In this document: piece after piece, positions 24,592-32,612 of the stretch
Position numbering within the stretch: position 1 is the first letter of the stretch
Layout of the letters: each line of letters begins with the position of its first letter
Source: F1-60-MAGs104 sp964355975
Lineage (GTDB): Bacteria; Planctomycetota; Phycisphaerae; Phycisphaerales; SM1A02
Direction of reading: 5' to 3'
DNA length: 64,000 bases
Assembly (NCBI GenBank): GCA_964355975.1
Contig: CAYHFW010000003.1
Coordinates: forward strand, 1-64,000
Position numbers and translations under genes: made by a program
Notes under the pieces: model-generated
The model's database searches: none
Told to the model about the DNA's origin: nothing
What the model saw: only the letters and a program-made list of their open reading frames with translations

Positions 24592-25727
24592 GATTGAGAG
24601 GGTATCGCGTGCAGCGGAGTGACTCGAATCGATGGCATCATCGTCACACATTGCCCGCGGTAATGACCGCGCAGCGACTCGATGATGTGCTCACTGAAAT
24701 TGTGGGCGAGAATCACGAGAAAGTCTGGCTGATCAGCGATCAGTTTCGCGCGGGGCACAACCTCAAGGGCGGTGCCGGGGATGAATTTGCCCTGCTTCTG
24801 CACAGTGTCATCGACGACATAGCGAAATCTCTTGTGGCATGCGAGGGCGTTGAGATAGACGACTCCCTTGGCCGCGGCGCCGAATGCTGCGATAGATGCC
24901 CCCGCTGGAAGTGCGTCGAAGAACGCGCGTCCATCTTGGATGTGTTTCGCCGTGCGCGCAGCAGCACCGCTGTAGTCGTAGCGCTCCTCGCGTTCAACGA
25001 ACGGTGCGTACACGCGATTGTCGACGACGGGCTTGTTGGTCGAGATGATTCGCAAACTGCCGCCGTGCATGGCGAGTTCGCGAATGTTGACGATTGTGAG
25101 TCCATACTTTCGAAAGAGTTCGACGAGTGGAGTCACCAGCCAATAAAAGTAATGCTCGTGATAAATCTGATCAAATTGATTCGTCTCGAGCGTCGTCAAG
25201 AAGTATGGAAATTCTAAGATCCACACCCCGTCGAGGTGCTTCTGAATGCCCGCAAGAAACTTCTCGACATCAGCCGTGTGCTGAAAGACATTCGTCGAGA
25301 CGATCACCTCGGCGCGACCAACGTCGACATCTCCCCAGAGCGCATTGTGAAACTCGATTCCGGTCGATTCATTCTCTTGACGAACGGAGGTCGATGCGTC
25401 GACATTGACGAGTTGCAGCGGGCCTGCGGCCTGCGACTGAAATGCGCGCAGTAATGTGCCATCGTTGCCGCCGATATCAATGATGCGCTTGGGGGCGAGA
25501 TGTGCGACTTCGCCAAACATCTCTTTGCAATGCTGCACGAATGGAAGGCTCACCCCAGACCGATAGAAGTATGAGTCGTACATCTCGGCTGGAGGCACTT
25601 GGTAGTTGAGATGTGCGATGAGGTCGCTGCCCATCACGACATGCAGCGGGTACCTCTTCGCCGAGAGCGCGCCTTGCGCGGTGTCATGCAGGTTGTTGAC
25701 GAGTGGCATCAGGCCGAGATCAATCAT
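24585..25727 (-). CDS. SAM-dependent methyltransferase (sugar C-methyltransferase-like), shortened N-terminus
   Basis: 380 residues. SAM-binding motif I is IIDIGGNDGTLLRAF. The middle (FEFPYFLTTLE..QFDQIYHEHYFYW) and C-terminal region (IAAFGAAAKGVVYLNAL, FVVDDTVQKQGKFIPGT-like) match the TylC3/NovU-type C-methyltransferases acting on dTDP-4-keto sugars. These usually begin with a Cys-rich zinc-binding domain. Here the protein starts at the segment just after it (IDLGLMPLVNNL), and an in-frame TAG lies nine codons before the ATG, so the Cys ligands are absent. It heads the rfbBAC operon, which suggests a branched or methylated dTDP-sugar; activity without the zinc domain is uncertain. Confidence 0.75.
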   Translation of the reverse strand: MIDLGLMPLVNNLHDTAQGALSAKRYPLHVVMGSDLIAHLNYQVPPAEMYDSYFYRSGVSLPFVQHCKEMFGEVAHLAPKRIIDIGGNDGTLLRAFQSQAAGPLQLVNVDASTSVRQENESTGIEFHNALWGDVDVGRAEVIVSTNVFQHTADVEKFLAGIQKHLDGVWILEFPYFLTTLETNQFDQIYHEHYFYWLVTPLVELFRKYGLTIVNIRELAMHGGSLRIISTNKPVVDNRVYAPFVEREERYDYSGAAARTAKHIQDGRAFFDALPAGASIAAFGAAAKGVVYLNALACHKRFRYVVDDTVQKQGKFIPGTALEVVPRAKLIADQPDFLVILAHNFSEHIIESLRGHYRGQCVTMMPSIRVTPLHAIPSQSC

Positions 25728-25788
25728 TGGGGAGTTGCCTTGCGATGCAATCTAGTCGAACTCATACACTCAGGCGCGCGACCTAATC

Positions 25789-26688
25789 ATGAGTTCATCG
25801 AGTGCGCCATCCTTCGCGATCATCATTCCGACGTGGAACAACCTTGCCTACTTGCGCCTCTGCATCGAGAGCGTGCGCAAGAACTCTTCGCGCGCTCATG
25901 AAATCACTGTGCATGTGAATGAAGGGGCGGATGGCACACGCGAGTACCTCGACCAAGAACGAATTCGATACACCCACTCACCGACCAACGTCGGCGTCTG
26001 CCACGCAGTGAACATCGCTGCCCGCGCTTCAGATTCGCCGCTCGTCTGCCTGCTCAATGACGACATGTATTGCCTGCCAGGGTGGGACGCAGCCCTTGAA
26101 GCGAGAATTGCCGCACTCGAGAGCGATTGCTACTGCATCTCTGGAACGATGATCGAGCCTGTTTTCTCGCGCAATCCATGTGCATTTGTGGCAGACTTCG
26201 GCACGTCGCTCGAGACCTTTCGTGAAGTTGATCTGCTCGCTGCGCAGCGCGATTTTCAACTCACCGACTGGTATGGATCGTGTTTCTGCCCCCTCATCAT
26301 GCCCCGCCCCCTCTGGGACAAGATCGGCGGCCTCAGCGAAGAGTTTTCGCCTGGGATGAGCAGTGATCCAGACATGGCGATGAAACTGTGGAAGGTGGGC
26401 TGTCGCGTGTTTCTTGGAATTGGCGAATCGCGCGTCTATCACTTTCAGTGCAAGTCGACTGGACGCGTCGAGAAAAACCCTGGTCCACAGCAGTTTCTTG
26501 CGAAGTGGCGAATCACCCAAGCCTCGTTCAATCGACACTACCTGCGCAAGGGTGAACGGGCGACGAGCGTGCGACTTCCTGAGCCGAGGGTGACTCTGAT
26601 GTTTCTGCTTGACCACGCCCGCAGCAAGCTCAAGCTCGCGGCGTGCGCACTGCGGCCATCGGCGGCATCACGCTCATCGCAATCATGA
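25789..26688 (+). CDS. glycosyltransferase family 2
   Basis: 299 residues. It is a GT-A fold enzyme with FAIIIPTWNNLAYLRLCIESV at the start and the metal-binding acidic motif in VCLLNDDMYCLPGWD. A conserved later segment is GLSEEFSPGMSSDPDMAMKLW. It transfers a sugar with inversion, at the cytoplasmic side. It stands alone on the forward strand, and its last 59 bases overlap the 3' end of the reverse-strand polymerase/ligase gene. The donor is unknown. Confidence 0.8.
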   Translation: MSSSSAPSFAIIIPTWNNLAYLRLCIESVRKNSSRAHEITVHVNEGADGTREYLDQERIRYTHSPTNVGVCHAVNIAARASDSPLVCLLNDDMYCLPGWDAALEARIAALESDCYCISGTMIEPVFSRNPCAFVADFGTSLETFREVDLLAAQRDFQLTDWYGSCFCPLIMPRPLWDKIGGLSEEFSPGMSSDPDMAMKLWKVGCRVFLGIGESRVYHFQCKSTGRVEKNPGPQQFLAKWRITQASFNRHYLRKGERATSVRLPEPRVTLMFLLDHARSKLKLAACALRPSAASRSSQS

Positions 26689-27901
26689 TCGTGCCGAGCG
26701 AGAGGAACACGCCGCGCGCTGTAAATGTGTCGAATGCTGCCGCCGAGAACCAGATGATTGTTCCACCGAAGGCTCCGACGCGAACTGGCTCGAGCCGAAG
26801 GCAGGCGATGCTTCGCACGAAAAATGCTGCGGCCCAAGCGAGAAAGAGGGCGAGCCCGATGGCGCCGCTCTCGGTGAGAATTGTGACATAGGTCGAGTGC
26901 GGCGTCTTGTAGACGTGCAGGTCGATTTGATCGTGCCTGACTTCGATATTCGCAGTCGCCCGCTGATATCCGCCGAGCCCGACACCGCAGAGCGGTTGTT
27001 GCTGCCACGCTAGAAGAGAGAGCTTCCACATTGCGAGACGCTCCTCGGCGATTCTTGGCGCATCCCCCCGCAACGACTGTGTCGTGTCCATCGCCGCCTG
27101 CACCACTCTCGCGCGCAAGTGCGCGCCGGCGACCAAGTGCACTAAGAACAGAAGCACGATGCCGACCGCGAAGCGTGTGAGTGCCTTGCGCATCCAATTT
27201 CGCGCGACGAACGCCAGCACCGTGTTTGCCACTGCGAGTTCGACGAGAATTCCGAAGAGTGCTGCACGTTGCGCCGCCCAGAAAAATCCAAACGCGCTGA
27301 GGATCGCCATCGGCACTGAGAGGAGCAGCGATCGCCATCCCCCCGCAACCGAGAGAAACAACCAACAACTCAACGCGACGGCATCCCACATGCCTGTCAT
27401 CGTTGGATGGCGCGACCCTCGCTCTAGACTCTGACCCTTGTAGGTGCGCCCGAAGAACTCGCCAGAGACCTGGATGCCTTGCAGCACCAGGGTCGCGAAA
27501 AGAAATCCGCCCAGCAGCCACCTCCATTGACGATGCAATGGCCACAAGAGCGGAATCCATGCGAAAAACTTGAGATTCCAGAGGCGGTCAACACCCGTAA
27601 TTGGGTCGGGGGACCATGCAATTGAGAGCGCGGTCCAAGCAAGCCAGACAAGCAGCAACTTGATCCAGAGAAACGAAAGCATGCGCTTCCAGATTGGCAG
27701 CAGCACAGGCGACCGCAGCAATCCGACGACGACGAGGGAAGTGAAGCCGATGCTTGCTGTCGCGGTCGAGATCGGCTCCATCACGAGCGCGAAGATCGCC
27801 GCGATCAAGTGTGCGGGTTCACCGATGAGATCACGCGTGCCGCGCAGTTCATTGCGCCAGTCGTGCTCAACCGCCCACGGGTGAACGCTTAAGTTCGACA
27901 T
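26630..27901 (-). CDS. O-antigen ligase/polymerase family membrane protein
   Basis: 423 residues with about 10-12 membrane segments. The family loop appears around HPTMTGMWDAVALSCWLFL and GVGLGGYQRATANIEVRHDQIDLHVYKTPHSTYVTILTESGAIGLALFLAW, the typical Wzy_C histidine region of WaaL-like ligases. It is a second member besides 7477-8748, so one may polymerise and the other ligate. The 3' end overlaps the GT2 gene by 59 bases in opposite orientation. It probably shares a transcript with the aminotransferase at 27913, only 11 bases upstream. Confidence 0.75.
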   Translation of the reverse strand: MSNLSVHPWAVEHDWRNELRGTRDLIGEPAHLIAAIFALVMEPISTATASIGFTSLVVVGLLRSPVLLPIWKRMLSFLWIKLLLVWLAWTALSIAWSPDPITGVDRLWNLKFFAWIPLLWPLHRQWRWLLGGFLFATLVLQGIQVSGEFFGRTYKGQSLERGSRHPTMTGMWDAVALSCWLFLSVAGGWRSLLLSVPMAILSAFGFFWAAQRAALFGILVELAVANTVLAFVARNWMRKALTRFAVGIVLLFLVHLVAGAHLRARVVQAAMDTTQSLRGDAPRIAEERLAMWKLSLLAWQQQPLCGVGLGGYQRATANIEVRHDQIDLHVYKTPHSTYVTILTESGAIGLALFLAWAAAFFVRSIACLRLEPVRVGAFGGTIIWFSAAAFDTFTARGVFLSLGTIMIAMSVMPPMAAVRTPRA

Positions 27902-27912
27902 CCAAGAAAATC

Positions 27913-29112
27913 TTACACAGCGACGGCGGTCTTGCTTGCTGCTTCAACGAACTTCACGACCTGTTCGGCGACATGCCGCAGCTGATCTTGCGAGAGATCT
28001 GGAAAGATCGGTAGCGCAATCGTCTCGAGAGATGCCGCTTCGGTGTGTGGAAGCGTGCCCTTCTTGACATTGAGGTACTCAAAGCACTCTTGCAAGTGCA
28101 AGGGAACGGGGTAATAAATCTCAGTACCGATTTTTTGTTCAGCGAGATGCGCGCGCAAGTCATCACGCAACCCCTGCGGCACGCGCAGCACATACTGGTT
28201 GTAGATGTGACGCGCTGGCGCGGGCATTTTGTATGGGAATCGCAGGGCGAATCCGCCAGTCGCGAGGGGGTTGCGCGAATCGACCGCGCCTGCCTTGGTG
28301 AATGCTTGGTCGTAGTAGGCGGCGTTTCGCTGTCGGCCTGCATGCCACGATTCAAGGTGTCGCAATTTGACGCGCAGCACCGCTGCTTGCAGTGCATCGA
28401 GGCGGCCGTTCATTCCGACGACCTTATGGATGTACTTGACCTTGCTTCCGTGCACTCGCAGCATCTTCATCGACTCTGCAAGGTCGGGGCAGTTTGCGGT
28501 GCACATACCGCCGTCACCGAATCCGCCGAGGTTCTTCGATGGAAAGAAACTCCATGTCGCGATCGCTCCGCGCACGCCGACGCCGGTTCCTTGCGCGTCG
28601 CGCGATCCAATTGCTTGGGCTGCATCTTCGACAATTGGAACATTGAGCTTCGTGCCGAGCGCCGAGAAGGCGGCCATGTCAGCGGCTTGCCCGTAGAGAT
28701 GCACTGGCATGATCGCGCGCAGTCGCGTGCACGATTTCGCAGCCTCGGCAGTGAGCGTTGGGCACATGTTGTAAGTCACAGGATCGATGTCGACCCAGAC
28801 CGGCTTGAGCCCGATGCGGGCAACTGCGCCGCCAGTTGCGAAGAATGTGAACGACGGGCAGAGCACTTCATCGCCAGGCTTGCCGCCGAGCGCCATGAGC
28901 GCGAGCACAATTGCGTCTGATCCGCTGGTGCATCCCACAGCGTGGTTGATGCCGCAGTACTGGGCGATTTCTTTCTCGAATGCTTCGACTTCGGGGCCCA
29001 GGATGAAAATCTGGCTCGCGACGACGCGCGCGATCGCCTCGTCAATCTCACTCTTGATGGCGTTGTACTGGGGCTTGAGATCGAGAAGTGGAACGACTGG
29101 ATTCGTGCTCAT
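27913..29112 (-). CDS. DegT-family UDP-3-keto-uronate aminotransferase (WbpE/WlbC-like)
   Basis: 399 residues from ATG 29112; a longer frame reaching 29160 would run through the promoter boxes. PVVPLLDLKPQYNAIKSEIDEAI and ILGPEVEAFEKEIAQYCG are the WbpE/WlbC-type N-terminus. The PLP Lys lies in TWSFFPSKNLGGFGDGGM. It probably transfers an amino group from glutamate to C3 of the 3-keto uronic acid made by the WlbA-like enzyme at 18130, supplying the substrate of the WbpD-like acetyltransferase. A TACTCT box lies 11 bases before the ATG, back-to-back with the box of the GH57 gene. Confidence 0.8.
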   Translation of the reverse strand: MSTNPVVPLLDLKPQYNAIKSEIDEAIARVVASQIFILGPEVEAFEKEIAQYCGINHAVGCTSGSDAIVLALMALGGKPGDEVLCPSFTFFATGGAVARIGLKPVWVDIDPVTYNMCPTLTAEAAKSCTRLRAIMPVHLYGQAADMAAFSALGTKLNVPIVEDAAQAIGSRDAQGTGVGVRGAIATWSFFPSKNLGGFGDGGMCTANCPDLAESMKMLRVHGSKVKYIHKVVGMNGRLDALQAAVLRVKLRHLESWHAGRQRNAAYYDQAFTKAGAVDSRNPLATGGFALRFPYKMPAPARHIYNQYVLRVPQGLRDDLRAHLAEQKIGTEIYYPVPLHLQECFEYLNVKKGTLPHTEAASLETIALPIFPDLSQDQLRHVAEQVVKFVEAASKTAVAV

Positions 29113-29123
29113 GGTTGCCACCG

Positions 29124-29129
29124 AGAGTA
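29124..29129 (-). promoter_or_regulatory. -10-like box TACTCT before the 29112 aminotransferase
   Basis: On the reverse strand, ends 11 bases before ATG 29112. Member of the TANNNT set at transcription-unit heads. Confidence 0.4.
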
Positions 29130-29142
29130 GCACGGCAGACCG

Positions 29143-29148
29143 TAGACT
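29143..29148 (+). promoter_or_regulatory. -10-like box TAGACT before the GH57 gene
   Basis: Ends 10 bases before ATG 29159. Divergent from the TACTCT box at 29129-29124, with 13 bases between them. Confidence 0.4.
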
Positions 29149-29158
29149 CCCAACCCTC

Positions 29159-30370
29159 ATGACTGCTGTCTGCTTTTACTTTCAGGTGCATCAACCCTAT
29201 CGGCTGCGTCAATATTCGGTTTTTGACAGCGATCCGTTTTACTTCGATAACGATGCCAATGCGTCGATCCTGCGAAAGGTGGCCGACAAGTGCTACCGCC
29301 CAGCGACGAAACGAATTCTTGATTTGGTGAAGCGCCACGAAGGTCGGTTTCGCGTCTCGTATTCATTCTCTGGAACGGTGCTCGATCAACTCGAGGCGTG
29401 GGCTCCTGATGTCATCGATTTGATGCGGCAGCTCAACGAAACTGGGGCGTGCGAGTTCATCGGCGAAACAAGCCACCACTCGCTTTCGTTCTTGTTTTCG
29501 AAGGATGAGTTCAACGCGCAGATTGCAGCGCAAGAGGCGCGGCTCAAGCGAATCTTTGGCGTGACGCCATCGATCTTTCGAAACACCGAACTTATTTATA
29601 ACAACGAACTCGCAGGGCACATTTCGTGGCTCGGCAAGCACAAGGCGATTCTCTGCGAGGGAGTCGATCGTTTGCTCGGTCAGCGCTCGCCGAATTTTCT
29701 CTACAGCCCTCCTGCGCGTGCGATTCCTGAAGGCTGCACGCCAGTCAAGTTGCTCTTGAAAAACTATCGCCTCTCAGATGATGTTGCTTTTCGATTCTCT
29801 GACCGCAACTGGGCAGATTGGCCGCTTTCTGCCGAGAAGTTTGCGAAGTGGGTGAACCAAATCAACGGCAATGGATTTCTCTGCAACCTCTTCATGGATT
29901 ACGAGACTTTCGGCGAGCATCAATGGGCAGAGACTGGCATCTTTGAGTTCATCGATGCGATGCCAGAGAAGATCTTCGATGTGAACCCAGGTCACAACAC
30001 ATTCCTCACGCCGAATCAAGTCGCCGACATTCACCAACCAGTTGGCGAGTACGACGTTGATCGACCGATTTCATGGGCAGACACTGAACGCGACATTACC
30101 GCGTGGCTTGGAAACCCACTGCAAGACAATGCAGCGGCTGAGCTCTACCGCCTCGAAGCAGCGGTGAAGCGCCACCACAGCGCGGGTGACGAACATGTGC
30201 TCGAGGATTGGCGCAAACTCACGACCAGCGACCATCTCTATTACATGTGCACGAAGTATTGGTCGGACGGCGATGTACACAAGTATTTCAGCCCCTACGA
30301 GAGCCCATACGACGCCTACATCAACTTTATGAATGTGCTCGACAACCTGCGCTCACGCGTTGGTGGATGA
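29159..30370 (+). CDS. glycoside hydrolase family 57 (alpha-amylase/4-alpha-glucanotransferase type)
   Basis: 403 residues from ATG 29159 (MTAVCFYFQVHQPYRLRQY). GH57 conserved regions appear in order: HQPYRL; EFIGETSHHS; FRNTELIYNN, with the Glu that is the family nucleophile; and FMDYETFGEHQW, with the Asp acid/base. The family cleaves or rearranges alpha-glucans, usually in the cytoplasm; there is no signal peptide here. It is probably for storage-glycan turnover rather than the surface polymer, despite its position. The 3' end overlaps the neighbouring reverse-strand GT2 by 18 bases. Confidence 0.85.
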   Translation: MTAVCFYFQVHQPYRLRQYSVFDSDPFYFDNDANASILRKVADKCYRPATKRILDLVKRHEGRFRVSYSFSGTVLDQLEAWAPDVIDLMRQLNETGACEFIGETSHHSLSFLFSKDEFNAQIAAQEARLKRIFGVTPSIFRNTELIYNNELAGHISWLGKHKAILCEGVDRLLGQRSPNFLYSPPARAIPEGCTPVKLLLKNYRLSDDVAFRFSDRNWADWPLSAEKFAKWVNQINGNGFLCNLFMDYETFGEHQWAETGIFEFIDAMPEKIFDVNPGHNTFLTPNQVADIHQPVGEYDVDRPISWADTERDITAWLGNPLQDNAAAELYRLEAAVKRHHSAGDEHVLEDWRKLTTSDHLYYMCTKYWSDGDVHKYFSPYESPYDAYINFMNVLDNLRSRVGG

Positions 30371-31156
30371 TCGCACCGCGCGACGCGCGGTCGTTCGCAA
30401 TTGGCGCAATCTGAAGTGTTTGTCCCATGTTCCGCGTGCAGTGAGCAGACTCAGTTGCCATCCGAGCACGCCATCAAGCACTCCGCGCTGGATGATCCCG
30501 TGTTTGACGAACGCCGCAGCGGGACGCACCAGCAAGTCGATGATTCCGCCACCGCGGCGCGTCTGCGAGAACATTGTGCGCGCTGAAATTTCGGAGTAGC
30601 GCGCCGTGCGCGCGCGCGCGTCGGCAAGGTCGCGGTACGACTCGTGCAAGCAAGTTCCCGCGAGGTCAGCGGTCGGGCCATCGACCACGAGCGCCTCGTG
30701 CGGCGAGCCGCCGTCCATCCTCCATGTTCCCCTGCGCACGAGACGCAGCACGCGATCGGGATATCCGAAGTGATTCAACCATCGACCTTGCATCCAGATT
30801 TTGCGCACGATGAAGTACCCCTCGTAGCGCGCATCGTTTCGCTCGACTGCGGCGCGAATCGCGTGAGCGAGTTCTTCGTCGATCGACTCGTCGGAATCCA
30901 TCATCAAGATCCACGCGCAACTTTCAGCCAATCGGTTGGATGCTCCCTTGTTCTCTTTGTGGTTGTCAAAGGTGCGGTGGATCGGTTCGATGCCGAATTC
31001 ACGGCAGATTTCGATCGTTTTGTCAGTCGACCCTGAGTCAACGACCGCGACCATGTGGGCGATTGGCCGCACACTTTCGAGCAGGCGACGAATCGAGCGT
31101 TCGCTGTTGAAGGTCGTGATTGAAACGCCCAGACTCGGGGCTGCTCGGTCGGTCAT
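30353..31156 (-). CDS. glycosyltransferase family 2 (WaaE/KdtX-like)
   Basis: 267 residues. The GT-A N-terminus is LGVSITTFNSERSIRRLLESV, with VDSGSTDKT and the acidic metal-binding motif ILMMDSDESI. RKIWMQGRWLNHFGYPDRVLRLVRRG and the following HEAL segment are typical of lipopolysaccharide-core beta-glucosyltransferases of the WaaE/KdtX group. It probably modifies a lipid-linked or core oligosaccharide. The ATG overlaps the pyrE stop (ATGA). It ends the reverse-strand run that starts at 35189. Confidence 0.8.
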   Translation of the reverse strand: MTDRAAPSLGVSITTFNSERSIRRLLESVRPIAHMVAVVDSGSTDKTIEICREFGIEPIHRTFDNHKENKGASNRLAESCAWILMMDSDESIDEELAHAIRAAVERNDARYEGYFIVRKIWMQGRWLNHFGYPDRVLRLVRRGTWRMDGGSPHEALVVDGPTADLAGTCLHESYRDLADARARTARYSEISARTMFSQTRRGGGIIDLLVRPAAAFVKHGIIQRGVLDGVLGWQLSLLTARGTWDKHFRLRQLRTTARRAVRSSTNA

Positions 31157-31701
31157 CCCTTCGCGCTCGGCGCCGATGCGAACTCGGGAACGAGATCGGC
31201 GACGGTGAAGAGACTCTCGAACACGATGCCTGCCCCTTCGATGTTTTCGCGCGCCCCTTCCATTCGATCAATCGTCGCGATGATGTGCGTGACGACTCCG
31301 CCGAGAGCCTGAATCACCTTCGCCGCCTCGAGCGCTTGGCCTCCGGTAGTCGCGACATCTTCGACGATCACGACCTTGTCGCCAGCGACGAGCACTCCCT
31401 CGAGTTGCTTCGCTGTGCCGTAGTCCTTCTTCTGATTGCGAATGAAGAGACATGGGATTCCACTCGCCATGCTCGCAGCGCTCACAAGCGGGATGCCGCC
31501 GAGTTCAGCCCCCGCGAGTCGCGTCGTTCCCGCAGCGACGCGCGCGGCGAACATCTGTCCGAGTTCGGCGAGCACATCGGGCTGGGTGCTGAAGAGATAC
31601 TTGTCGAGGTAATAGTTGCTTGTTCTTCCGCTGCGAAGCGTGAATTGTCCACGCAGGAGTGCGACTGATGCGATGCGCGTGGCGAGTTCTGCTCTGTTCA
31701 T
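31153..31701 (-). CDS. pyrE: orotate phosphoribosyltransferase
   Basis: 182 residues from ATG 31701; a much longer open frame to 32190 is in the wrong register for the flippase-like gene it crosses. It is a type I phosphoribosyltransferase. FTLRSGRTSNYYLDKYLFSTQP is the orotate/PRPP N-terminal part, GAELGGIPLVSAAS follows, and the PRPP motif is VVIVEDVATTGGQALEAAKVI. It makes OMP from orotate and PRPP. It overlaps its neighbours on both sides (ATGA each), an unusual place for a pyrimidine gene. UTP demand for UDP-sugars is a possible link. Confidence 0.92.
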   Translation of the reverse strand: MNRAELATRIASVALLRGQFTLRSGRTSNYYLDKYLFSTQPDVLAELGQMFAARVAAGTTRLAGAELGGIPLVSAASMASGIPCLFIRNQKKDYGTAKQLEGVLVAGDKVVIVEDVATTGGQALEAAKVIQALGGVVTHIIATIDRMEGARENIEGAGIVFESLFTVADLVPEFASAPSAKG

Positions 31702-32609
31702 GAGGCGATCGTACTTCGTGGTTGGTTCGCGGTTGCTGTGCGCATTGCGCGGGCGATCGAAGGCAGCGATGCGCAGCCGATGGGCACGACGACGACGAGG
31801 TCGATTGCCCGATTGAGCAGTTCGGCGGCGAGCCCGATGTCGGTTGTCCAAGTTGCGAGGGCGGGCCCGGCGAGCCCGATCGCCCACTCGCGCACACCGA
31901 GTCCATTGCCAACGAATGGAATCATGTTGGCGCTCGCTGCGATGCATGCTGCCGCGGCGGCACTTTCGGGGGTGAGATCGATGCCGAGCAGCGCGAAGAC
32001 TGCGGCGTAACGAACCGTCCATGCGAGCAGGTCGATCCAACGCCAGAAGAGCGCTTCGCAGTAGACGCGCCACGGGGCTTCGCTCGGCCATGCATAGGCA
32101 AGCGCGGCGAACACTGGCAGTGCTGCGACGACTCCGCCAATCACACGCGCTTGCGTGAACTGCACGAGTGCGACTGCGAACGCAAGCCACACGATCGACA
32201 CCGCACAGAGAACGGCAGCTTCAACGATCGAAAGCGTCGAGCGGCGCAGCGGAATCTCGCACACAACCTGCTGATAGGCAATTCGTCCAACGAGTCCTGG
32301 GCGCAGCGGCAGGTAGTTCAACACAGACGAAGCAGCGATGAGCCGCTGCATCTCGAACAGCGAGATGCGCCCATGTCGACGAACGAGTGCGTGAAACATG
32401 CCTCCACCTGCGACGACACTTGCGAGTGCCGCGCACGCGGCCGCCGTGATGACCATCCAATCTGGGTGAACGATGACCGCACGCAGATGGTCAAGTGTCG
32501 GCGCGCTGCGCGCAATGGCGATGATCGCGGCGATGATGAGCGCGAGTCCGACTGTGAATCCGCAGACTTTCGCAGATTTCTTGAGGGATGGGCTCATGCT
32601 CGTGCGCAT
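31698..32609 (-). CDS. lysylphosphatidylglycerol synthase TM-domain (AglD/UPF0104-like) membrane protein
   Basis: 303 residues with about 7-8 hydrophobic helices (VGLALIIAAIIAIARS, WMVITAAACAALASVVAGGG). The family features LNYLPLRPGLVGRIAY and MIPFVGNGLGVREWAIGLAG are clear. Only the membrane flippase-like part is present, with no C-terminal aminoacyl transferase domain. Family members occur with glycosyltransferases and may move or anchor lipid-linked substrates. It lies three bases after the TPR gene and overlaps pyrE. Confidence 0.75.
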   Translation of the reverse strand: MRTSMSPSLKKSAKVCGFTVGLALIIAAIIAIARSAPTLDHLRAVIVHPDWMVITAAACAALASVVAGGGMFHALVRRHGRISLFEMQRLIAASSVLNYLPLRPGLVGRIAYQQVVCEIPLRRSTLSIVEAAVLCAVSIVWLAFAVALVQFTQARVIGGVVAALPVFAALAYAWPSEAPWRVYCEALFWRWIDLLAWTVRYAAVFALLGIDLTPESAAAAACIAASANMIPFVGNGLGVREWAIGLAGPALATWTTDIGLAAELLNRAIDLVVVVPIGCASLPSIARAMRTATANQPRSTIAS

Positions 32610-32612
32610 GCG

